A stretch of 45,720 nucleotides of DNA, from assembly GCA_013286465.1 (NCBI GenBank), contig JABDFR010000021.1, forward strand, positions 1-45,720. The letters are read 5' to 3'. Positions within the stretch are counted from its first letter, which is position 1. Each line of letters starts with the position of its first letter. The notes beneath the pieces were generated by a model. That model ran no database searches. It was not told the origin of the DNA and saw only the letters and a program-made list of their open reading frames with translations. Of this stretch, positions 35,507 through 42,676 are shown in pieces. Source of the DNA: Acidobacteriota bacterium (GTDB lineage: Bacteria; Acidobacteriota; Terriglobia; Acidiferrales; UBA7541). Both the position numbers and the translations under genes were made by a program.

Positions 35507-36412
35507 CTACTTTGCAGGGCGTGCGGCTGCTGCGAAGGATTGTGAGTGGAATTCGAGCACGGCCGGTAGGTGATCGGCGAAGTAGGTCCAATCGTGGCGG
35601 CCTGGGTAGATGTGGAATTCGTGAGTGATGTGGCGCGCGGTTAGGATTTTGTCGAGCGTGGCGGCGCCTGCTTCAAAGCCGAAGTCGTCCTCCGAGCCGC
35701 AATCGAAATAGATTTTTAATCCGGCTAGATTTGCGGTGTGCGCAATCGTCAGCGGATTATTGCGATCCCAGAAAGCGCGATCGGGCGGCGAGCCGAAGAC
35801 GCCACCGAGAACCTGCATGCGGGGCGAGCGTTGCGCGTCGCTGGGTTTGAAGTCTGGAAGTCTTTCGATTAACGCGGCGCTTTGCGCAGTGACCGAGCCG
35901 AAAAGTTCGGGATGAAGGAAAGCGAGACGTAGCGCGCCGTAGCCTCCCATCGAAATTCCGCCGATTCCTCGATCCGCGTGATTCCCCGTGACTCTGTAGC
36001 GATGCTCGATGAAGGGAATAAATTCCCGCAGCAGGAAATCTTCGTAGCGTGAGTGGCCGTCGTGGGAATTGATATAGAAACTTGCTTCGCCTGCCGGCGT
36101 TACGATCAGGAATTCGCTTAGTTGATGGCGCTCCCAGAGATCTTCAGTCAGATTCCAGCCGCCCGAACGGACGAAAGATTGCTCGTTGTCGCCGAGGCCG
36201 TGAAGGAAATAGAGGATGGGGTAGTGGCGATCTTTGTCGGCGTCGTAGCTTGGCGGCAGAAGCGTGCAGTAGGGAACTTGCTTGCCGAGGATTTTGCTTT
36301 TTAGCGAGAGACATTCGGCTCGGCCGGTGTCGGCCGCTCTCGTGGGCGTCGCTGCGAATGCCAAGACAGCCAGAGTAAGCGCGACTGCTGTGAGCCAGCG
36401 GCGATTACTCAT
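35507..36412 (-). CDS. secreted esterase, S-formylglutathione-hydrolase/esterase-D fold
   Basis: A 301-residue alpha/beta hydrolase with signal peptide 1-27 (RRWLTAVALTLAVLAFAATPTRA), so it acts in the periplasm or outside. It has the nucleophile S154 in GGISMGGYG, an acid, probably D242 in CGSEDDFGF, and H273 in PGRHDWTY. The oxyanion loop is FLHGLGDN. The fold group includes esterase D, mycolyl-transferase-like and ferulic-acid-esterase-like enzymes; the substrate is unknown. Its ATG overlaps the permease gene's stop by 8 bases, so it is translationally coupled as the last gene of an ABC operon. This suggests that the exporter and the hydrolase act on the same envelope compound or lipid. 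Confidence 0.9.
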   Translation of the reverse strand: MSNRRWLTAVALTLAVLAFAATPTRAADTGRAECLSLKSKILGKQVPYCTLLPPSYDADKDRHYPILYFLHGLGDNEQSFVRSGGWNLTEDLWERHQLSEFLIVTPAGEASFYINSHDGHSRYEDFLLREFIPFIEHRYRVTGNHADRGIGGISMGGYGALRLAFLHPELFGSVTAQSAALIERLPDFKPSDAQRSPRMQVLGGVFGSPPDRAFWDRNNPLTIAHTANLAGLKIYFDCGSEDDFGFEAGAATLDKILTARHITHEFHIYPGRHDWTYFADHLPAVLEFHSQSFAAAARPAK

Positions 36413-37763
36413 AGCGCAGCGCCTCGACGGGGTTGAGCCGCGCGGCGCGCGATGCGGGATAGAGGCCTGCTACGAGGCTGACGATTACCGCGAATACGAT
36501 GGCGAGGATTGCCAGCCACCACGGCACTGAAAAAATATCCGTCGTGGGGAGATTTTGCTGCTTCAGATAGATATTCGTGCCAATCGTTACTGCCCGCCCG
36601 ATCATCCAGCCGAAAACTACGCCGACGATTCCGCCGAGCAGGCCCATGACGCCGGCTTCTGCGAAGAAGAGGCGCTTGACGTCGCGATCGGCGGCGCCGA
36701 GTGCCTTTAGGACGCCAATCTCGCGGCGGCGTTCGAGAATGGCCATGACCAGGGTATTGACGATGCCGAGCGTGGCCACGGCTAGCGCGAGGCTGCCGAA
36801 GATTGCGAGCAGGGAATCGAAGATGGTGAAGATGAGCGTTAGATTCTTTGTTGCATCGAGAAGCGAGAAGGCTGCGAAGCCCATGTCCTTGATCGATTTT
36901 TCGATGGACGCGACTTTTGATGCAGCGCTGGCACGGAGGGTCAAGCTGGCATAGGTGGATTTGGAGTTGGACGCGCCGCGAAGTACGTCGCGGAGGTCGT
37001 TGGCCTGGGCGGCGCGCAGCGTTTCGGCTACCGATTGGGGAATCAGCAGGCGCCCGTTGCCGATGCCGCCGAATCCGGCGGCGGGCTCGGTTTCGACGAT
37101 GCCGACGACGCGCAATTTCTTTTCGCGCGGGGTGATGCTGAAGCCTTCGTTGGAGTTTGCGTCCGAATTTGCCGACGGCGCGGGCGATGCGGATTCTGGT
37201 GCGAGAGATTTGCGCTCGGCGTAACGCAGGACAATATCTTTCCCGATCAGCGTGGAGGGTTGCGGCGAGAGATCGCGCGCGAATTCAATTTGCAGAATGG
37301 CTTCGTCCGCCGCCGGGCCGGAAAAAAAACTACCCTCGATTCCTTCAAAGGCGCCGTTGCCGCGAGCGGAATCGGGGACGCCTGCCACCATTGTTGGATA
37401 TGGATTGTTGTTGAAACGCACTTCGGTCATGAAGCGAATCTGCGGATAGACTTCCACGACGCCCGGTAGCTTTTCGAAAGAATGGCGCGCGTCGTCATCG
37501 AGTGGAGTTGCGGGGCCTTGGCGATTCGCAGTGGAGGTCGGGCCGAAGGCGCGGAGATTGGCGCGCGAAGTAACCAGGACGGTATCGAAAAGGCCGGAGC
37601 GCGACAATCTCTTACTGACTAGCTGCTGCAAGCCTACGCCGAGAGACACCATGGCCACTAGCGATGCGACGCCGACGGCGATACCAAGAGTCGTCAACGC
37701 ATTGCGCAGCTTTGCTTCGCGAAGATTGCGCAGAGCCATTTCCGCCATGTCGCCGATTTTCAT
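36405..37763 (-). CDS. FtsX/MacB-type ABC permease
   Basis: A 452-residue permease with type VII ABC topology: TM1 (about 24-44), a large periplasmic MacB-like core (45-300), then three C-terminal helices (about 305-345, 366-392 and 415-440). It has the typical coupling segment ERRREIGVLKALGAADRDVK and ends in the usual ASRAARLNPVEALRYE. Such permeases, with a LolD/MacB-type ATPase, act as mechanotransmitters for lipoprotein or small-molecule export or for cell-wall hydrolase control. Its ATG overlaps the ATPase stop by 4 bases (ATGA), and its stop overlaps the esterase start. There is no HlyD partner in this operon. The substrate is unknown. Confidence 0.92.
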   Translation of the reverse strand: MKIGDMAEMALRNLREAKLRNALTTLGIAVGVASLVAMVSLGVGLQQLVSKRLSRSGLFDTVLVTSRANLRAFGPTSTANRQGPATPLDDDARHSFEKLPGVVEVYPQIRFMTEVRFNNNPYPTMVAGVPDSARGNGAFEGIEGSFFSGPAADEAILQIEFARDLSPQPSTLIGKDIVLRYAERKSLAPESASPAPSANSDANSNEGFSITPREKKLRVVGIVETEPAAGFGGIGNGRLLIPQSVAETLRAAQANDLRDVLRGASNSKSTYASLTLRASAASKVASIEKSIKDMGFAAFSLLDATKNLTLIFTIFDSLLAIFGSLALAVATLGIVNTLVMAILERRREIGVLKALGAADRDVKRLFFAEAGVMGLLGGIVGVVFGWMIGRAVTIGTNIYLKQQNLPTTDIFSVPWWLAILAIVFAVIVSLVAGLYPASRAARLNPVEALRYE

Positions 37764-38464
37764 GGCCGCACTCCTTCGCTGATCATCTTGCCGTCGGCTA
37801 GAAATACGGTGCGCGTGGCGAATTTTTCGGCGAGCGGGCGTTCGTGGGTTACCAGGATGATGGTGGTGCCCAGCGATTTTACGATTTCTTCTAGGAGCTG
37901 CATGATTTCATGGCCCGTGGCGCTATCGAGATTTCCTGTGGGCTCATCGGCTAGCAGGATCGAAGGGCGATTTACGAGTGCGCGGGCTAGCGATGCGCGC
38001 TGTTGCTCGCCGCCGGATAATTCGCTGGGGCGATGGCCGAGGCGTTTTTCTAGATGGACTCGTTCGAGAGCTTCGCGGACGCGGGCGGGACGCTCGCTGC
38101 GATCTACTTCGGCGAGGCGGAGCGGGAGTTCTACATTTTCTTCGAGGGTCATGCGCGGGAGTAGATTGAAGGCTTGGAAGACCATGCCCACGGTGTGGCT
38201 GCGGTAGCGGGCTAGCTCCAGCGAGCTTAGTTCGGAGAGATTTCGATCTTTGGCGATGATGTTTCCGGACGTGGGGCGATCTAATCCCGCCAGTAAATTC
38301 AGCAGCGTGGATTTTCCTGAACCTGAACTGCCTAGTAACGCCAGGAAATCGCCGCTGCGAACTTCTAGCGAGACATCGTCCACCGCGCGGATTAAAGCCG
38401 AACCCATTTGGTAGTGACGGGAGACGTGTTCGGCGCGGATGGCGATACTTCCGTTTTCGGTCAT
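37760..38464 (-). CDS. LolD/MacB-type ABC transporter ATPase
   Basis: A 234-residue ATP-binding subunit. Walker A is GSSGSGKST (45-53), Q-loop Q97 (MVFQAFNLLP), signature LSGGEQQR (149-156), Walker B ILLADEP (169-175), and switch H207. The close match to LolD/MacB/FtsE-type ATPases fits the FtsX-like permease encoded next. The start at 38464 is set by GAGG 6 nt upstream (MTENGSIAIRAEHV); the longer frame adds a low-complexity tail. First gene of the ATPase, permease, esterase operon. Confidence 0.94.
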   Translation of the reverse strand: MTENGSIAIRAEHVSRHYQMGSALIRAVDDVSLEVRSGDFLALLGSSGSGKSTLLNLLAGLDRPTSGNIIAKDRNLSELSSLELARYRSHTVGMVFQAFNLLPRMTLEENVELPLRLAEVDRSERPARVREALERVHLEKRLGHRPSELSGGEQQRASLARALVNRPSILLADEPTGNLDSATGHEIMQLLEEIVKSLGTTIILVTHERPLAEKFATRTVFLADGKMISEGVRP

Positions 38465-38513
38465 CTGGGGCCTCTTGATATTACTACGCGCGGAGGGTGG
38501 GGATCGTTGCATT

Positions 38514-38660
38514 CGTGCGCATTTGAGAGGCCGATGGTGCGCGGAGAACGCCGGATCGCGTTACGAGTAGTCGGTGGCCCACATTTTCGCTGGCGTTACT
38601 CGGGCGGGCGCAGCAAGCGGCGCCCCTACGCGGAGAAATGCAAATGCAAATGCAAATCCC
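38514..38660 (+). repeat. dispersed repeat, long form, copy 10
   Basis: Blocks CGTGCGCATTT, GCCGATGG, CGCGGAGAACGCCGGATCGC, GTTAC, GGCCCACATTTTCGCTGGCG, TTACTCGGGCGGGCGCAGC, GGCGCCCCTACGCGGAGAAA. It ends with the hexamer AAATGC tandemly repeated three times (38636-38655 region). Confidence 0.75.
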
Positions 38661-38756
38661 TCAGCCTTAAAACGGGATTTGCGATGACAGCGTTTAGATG
38701 GTATGGGGCGACACAATGTGGCACGTTGCGGATTTCGGCGGATTATTCGGGAATTG

Positions 38757-39092
38757 CTAGACGCGGGTTAGCGCGGTGGCTTCGTCTTCCACGATTTCTA
38801 GGACGCCGTCGAGGCGCACCATCTTCAATAGCATGCGGACGCGCTGCGTGGGGGCGTAGAAGACGCATTTTCCGCCGCCGCGCTTCAGCGTGGAGAAAGT
38901 CCGAACGAGAGCGCCGATTCCGGAGCTGTCGAGTTCGGTGACGCCGGCGAGATTTACGGCGAGATGTTGCACTCCGGCGGCAACGAATTGATCGACTTGA
39001 TCGCGGAACGCTTGCTCGGCATCGCCGAGGCGGAGCGGGCCAATCAGATCGATGATGGTGGCGGCGCCGGCTTTTCGCGTGTTTATCTGCAT
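38757..39092 (-). CDS. STAS-domain anti-anti-sigma factor-like protein
   Basis: A 111-residue single STAS domain of the SpoIIAA/RsbV type, normally phosphorylated by a GHKL anti-sigma kinase and dephosphorylated by a PP2C phosphatase. The phosphoacceptor motif is ELDSSGIGAL (S56 by alignment with SpoIIAA). The rest fits the fold: ATIIDLIGPLRLGDAEQAF and KCVFYAPTQRVRMLLKMVRL. No kinase or sigma factor is adjacent. It is divergent from the GAF-adaptor gene, 86 bases apart, and may share a promoter region with it. A link between the two is inference. Confidence 0.88.
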   Translation of the reverse strand: MQINTRKAGAATIIDLIGPLRLGDAEQAFRDQVDQFVAAGVQHLAVNLAGVTELDSSGIGALVRTFSTLKRGGGKCVFYAPTQRVRMLLKMVRLDGVLEIVEDEATALTRV

Positions 39093-39178
39093 GTAGGTCG
39101 ATTACGCTCAGCCAAACTAGCTGAAAAAGCGCAGCGAATCAAGTGCGCTCAGTGGATTCGTGTTCCGGCGGTTGACGC

Positions 39179-41716
39179 TTGACGGCTGCTTTGTTACGCT
39201 CCCACGGTTTCACGCCTACCCGAGCAACTGCCGCAACGAATGCAGAGCCCGGTACGGGTGTTTCATCGGTTCACTTGGGGCGGATGATGGAGAAGTCTTC
39301 GGCGCTCGCCGAACTCGCGGGGGTGTTGTTCGCCTGCCGCGATCTTGAGACGCTAAGGAAGACATTTGTCGCGCGCGTGGCTGTCGCTTTGGGAGCGCGA
39401 GCCGGCGATTTATGGCTTGCCGATCCGGGCGAAGAAGGGCTGCGTTGCCGCGCGCAGTGGACGGATTCCGCCGAGCGGCTCACTCCCATAAAAGACGCAG
39501 TCAGCGACGGAATTCTTGCCGCTGCTTTTGAAGATTCATCGCCCACGCGGGTTGCAGGCAACGAGCTGGACCGCGACTCCTTCACGCAATTTCCCGCATC
39601 GCAACGCGCCGCAATTCAATCCGCGCTATTGGTGCCATTCCCGGGACAGACGACCGCGGAGGGTGTCGTGGAAGTTTTGAATCGCCGCGACGGTGCGTTC
39701 ACCGCGGATGATGGCGCATTTCTCGAAGCGGCGGCGCGGCTTGCCTCGCAGGCCGATGCGCTGCTCGCGGGAATTGAGACCGAGCGCCATTTGCAGCTCG
39801 AGACGGTCGAGCGGCTGACCGCGCTCTACGACATTGCGCGCATTTTCAACTCGACGCTGGAGCTGGAGCAGCTCTTGCCCATCGTGGCGTCAAAGGTTCG
39901 CGACATTGTCCGCGCCCAGGCCTGCAATCTTTGGTTGGTGGAGCCCGATGGCGGCTCGATGAAGTTGGCGCAGCAGGATGGTCAGGATCCGACGGTCCAC
40001 GTGGGTGCGGCCGTGCCCATCGATTCGGGGCACTTGGCGAACGTAGCGCAAACAGGGAATCCGCGCCTGATCGAAAATCCGGCGGAAGACGAATCTCTGG
40101 CGGAGCGCTTGAAAGCCGGCGGAGAAGCGTTTGAAGTTCAGTCCGTGATTGCCGCGCCGCTCACCAAAGAGACGCAAGTGATCGGCGTGATTGAGTTGGT
40201 GAATAAGACCGACGGGACGCCATTCAACGAGGATGATCTTTTCTTTCTTTCGAGCATCGCGGAGCAGGCGGCTGTTGCGCTGCACAACGCCAATCTTCTC
40301 GAGTCTGAGCGCAAGCTGCATACGATGCATGCGCTGCTGAAGATCAGCCAGGAAATCACCTCGACGCTGGATCTCGATCACGTTTTGACTACCGTCGTGC
40401 ATCAGGCGAGCACGGCGGTGCCATTTGACCGTTGCGCGATTGGCTTTTTTGACCGCAGCAAGTTTGTGTTGGGCGCGGTATCCGGAGAAACCGAAGTTCC
40501 CAAGAACGAGGAAATGACCGGGCTTCGTAAGCTGCTCGAATGGGTTTCGACGCAGGATACGGCGGTGCGTGCGGACAAGTATGAAGAAGGTTGGGAAGTC
40601 GATCCGGAGTCCGGCCAGCCGATTATCGTGCCGTACTTGGAAGAGCATGGGGTGAACGGATTTTATGCGTTGCCGTTGCGCGACGATCAGGGAACAGTCG
40701 GCGTGCTGTGCCTGCAGAGCGAAAGCGCTGAGTTCCTGAACGAAGGGCAGCGCGAAACCGTCGCTATTTTGGCCAATCAGACGACCGTAGCGATCCGCAA
40801 CGCGCAGCTTTATCAGCAGGTGCCGCTGGCGGGATTCTTGCAGCCGTTTTCGCAGAAGAAGAAAAAGTTCATTGCGGCGATGCCGACTTCGCGATGGGTC
40901 GAGTATGGACGAAAGGCGGCATTCGTTGCGGCGGTATTGCTGATCGTGCCGTGGCCGATGCGGGTGAGCACGAATGCTACCGTGGTGCCTGCGCAGCGGC
41001 GGATGATCAGCACGATTACCGGCGGAATTGTGCAGCGCGTGTTTGTTCACGAAGGCGATATGGTGACGCGCGGGCAAATCCTGGCGCAATTGGATGACAG
41101 TGACGCTCGCCTGAAACTGAATCAGGCGCAAACCGACTTTTCGCTGGCGCAGCGCGGATTGGCGCAGGCGGAGAGCCGCCGCGATTTGACGGTTGCGGCG
41201 CAGTCGCGGCTGCATGCTTCGATGGCGCAGGCGGAGATCAAGCTGGAAAGCGAGCGCGTGGACGGCGCCAAACTGCGTGCGCCGATCGATGGAGTTGTCG
41301 TTACGCCGAAGATCGAGGAAAAAACCGGCGTGATGTTGCAGCCTGGCGATGCGCTTTGCGAATTGGTGGAGCAGCAGCGCATGGCCGTGGATATGAATGT
41401 GCCGGAGACGGATCTGGCGCTGGTTCGTCAGGGCGATCATGTCGCGTTAAAGCTGAATGCTTTTCCGACTGAGACTTTTGATGGGGTCGTGGATCGCGTT
41501 GGCGCCCGGTCGGAGGCCGTGGAAGGCGAGCAGTTTTTTGTGGTGCGCGCTGTTTTCGAGAATTCAAAGGGGCTGGCCAAGGACGGCATGGCCGGGCGCG
41601 CCAGGATTCTTTCCGCCGGCGGATGGTTTGGAACTGGGTGGTTTCCTGTGGGCTATGCGCTGCTGCGTTCTCCGGCGCGCTGGATTTGGGAGAGAATTTG
41701 GGTGTGGCTGCCGTGA
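39179..41716 (+). CDS. triple-GAF sensor fused to a HlyD-type membrane-fusion protein
   Basis: An 845-residue fusion. The cytoplasmic N-terminal part carries three GAF-like domains (about 45-205, 213-370 and 385-555; for example LTALYDIARIFNSTLELEQL and LKISQEITSTLDLDHVLTTV). A single membrane helix follows (579-596, FVAAVLLIVPWPM). The periplasmic part is a HlyD-type adaptor: ATVVPAQRRMISTITGGIVQ, then VFVHEGDMVTRGQILAQLDD (lipoyl half), a short hairpin, RAPIDGVVVTPKIEEKTGVM and a beta-barrel domain. HlyD adaptors normally have a short cytoplasmic tail, so GAF domains here could regulate export in response to a ligand or redox state. The start is uncertain: a TTG at 39179, or the ATGs at 39284 and 39287, which fit better with the first GAF. 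Probable first gene of a three-gene operon. Confidence 0.85.
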   Translation: MTAALLRSHGFTPTRATAATNAEPGTGVSSVHLGRMMEKSSALAELAGVLFACRDLETLRKTFVARVAVALGARAGDLWLADPGEEGLRCRAQWTDSAERLTPIKDAVSDGILAAAFEDSSPTRVAGNELDRDSFTQFPASQRAAIQSALLVPFPGQTTAEGVVEVLNRRDGAFTADDGAFLEAAARLASQADALLAGIETERHLQLETVERLTALYDIARIFNSTLELEQLLPIVASKVRDIVRAQACNLWLVEPDGGSMKLAQQDGQDPTVHVGAAVPIDSGHLANVAQTGNPRLIENPAEDESLAERLKAGGEAFEVQSVIAAPLTKETQVIGVIELVNKTDGTPFNEDDLFFLSSIAEQAAVALHNANLLESERKLHTMHALLKISQEITSTLDLDHVLTTVVHQASTAVPFDRCAIGFFDRSKFVLGAVSGETEVPKNEEMTGLRKLLEWVSTQDTAVRADKYEEGWEVDPESGQPIIVPYLEEHGVNGFYALPLRDDQGTVGVLCLQSESAEFLNEGQRETVAILANQTTVAIRNAQLYQQVPLAGFLQPFSQKKKKFIAAMPTSRWVEYGRKAAFVAAVLLIVPWPMRVSTNATVVPAQRRMISTITGGIVQRVFVHEGDMVTRGQILAQLDDSDARLKLNQAQTDFSLAQRGLAQAESRRDLTVAAQSRLHASMAQAEIKLESERVDGAKLRAPIDGVVVTPKIEEKTGVMLQPGDALCELVEQQRMAVDMNVPETDLALVRQGDHVALKLNAFPTETFDGVVDRVGARSEAVEGEQFFVVRAVFENSKGLAKDGMAGRARILSAGGWFGTGWFPVGYALLRSPARWIWERIWVWLP

Positions 41717-41746
41717 GAATCGAATGACGGCAATCGAGGGAAGAAT

Positions 41747-42667
41747 ATGAGAAGTGGTTTTTGGATTGCGACGGCCTGCGTTTTCCTCGCCGTTGCGGGA
41801 TGCAGTAGTACGCCGGCGACTGCTCCGTCACCAGCAGCGAGTTCCGAGAAAGCCGCGCCAGAGTATTCGGGCCCGGTGATGGACACGAACGCGAACGCCG
41901 GCGCGCAGGATGTTTTGAGCGTGCTGAGCGTAGAGCACGAAGTGGATGTGCGTGCGCAGCGCGAAGGAATGGTCTCGCAGCTCGCTGTGGAGGAAGGGCG
42001 CCAGGTGAAGGCTGGAGAAATTCTGGGCCGCCTCGATGATCGTGCGATGCAATCGGAACTGGATAAGGCGCGGGCGGACTTGCTGGTGGCGCAGAACAAC
42101 GTGAAGTACAAGCAAGCGGAAAACCAGGCCAAGGAAGCAAATTTGAAGCGGCAGCAGTTGCTGCGCACTTCCGGATTGAGCAGCGATGCCGATCTGGAGC
42201 AGGCGGAATTCGAAGCGAAGGCTACGGCATATGAAATCGACAGTTGGAATGCGCTGGTGAAGAGCAATCAGGCGCAAATTCAGAGCCTGAATATTGAGTT
42301 GGAGCAGACACAATTTCGAGCGCCGTTTTCGGGAGTAGTGGCGCGGCGCTATGTGCGGGTGGGTCAGACGGTGAGCAAGGATGATCCTTGCTTCCGCGTG
42401 AGCCAGCTCGGGCCGCTGCAAGTGAATTTCCAGGTCCCGGAGAGCTCGGGAGAAAAGCCGTCGGTCGGTTCGTCAGTGAAACTCAGCATCGTTGCCAACG
42501 AGAAGCGATCGTTCACCGCGCGGATCATCAAAGTCGGTCCAACGGTGGATCCAGCGAGCGATAGTTTTGACGTGACGGCGCAGCTCGATGGCAATGTCTC
42601 AGGCCTGAGTCCGGGAATGGCCGTGCGCGTCTCCTGGACGCCGCGCGGAGCATCGGGCAGCCACTGA
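41747..42667 (+). CDS. periplasmic adaptor lipoprotein (RND/HlyD type)
   Basis: A 306-residue membrane-fusion protein with a lipoprotein signal: lipobox VAGC, lipidated Cys C19. It has the standard adaptor order: lipoyl half (VRAQREGMVSQLAVEEGRQV, KAGEILGRLDD), an alpha-hairpin (about 95-190) with RTSGLSSDADLEQAE at the tip, the second lipoyl half (FRAPFSGVVARRYVRVGQTV) and a beta-barrel domain. The tip LSSDADLEQA resembles the RLS/DLE motif of RND adaptors that dock to TolC-like channels. The start has AGGGAAG upstream. It is 30 bases after the GAF-HlyD gene and 9 bases before the M50-HlyD gene, clearly one operon. No RND pump or TolC is present in the window. Confidence 0.92.
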   Translation: MRSGFWIATACVFLAVAGCSSTPATAPSPAASSEKAAPEYSGPVMDTNANAGAQDVLSVLSVEHEVDVRAQREGMVSQLAVEEGRQVKAGEILGRLDDRAMQSELDKARADLLVAQNNVKYKQAENQAKEANLKRQQLLRTSGLSSDADLEQAEFEAKATAYEIDSWNALVKSNQAQIQSLNIELEQTQFRAPFSGVVARRYVRVGQTVSKDDPCFRVSQLGPLQVNFQVPESSGEKPSVGSSVKLSIVANEKRSFTARIIKVGPTVDPASDSFDVTAQLDGNVSGLSPGMAVRVSWTPRGASGSH

Positions 42668-42676
42668 GCGATTGCC

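Noticed and set aside
39890-41440. 516-codon open frame on the minus strand
   Set aside because: Antisense of the GAF-HlyD gene; Arg/His/Leu-rich translation without motifs, a typical high-GC shadow.
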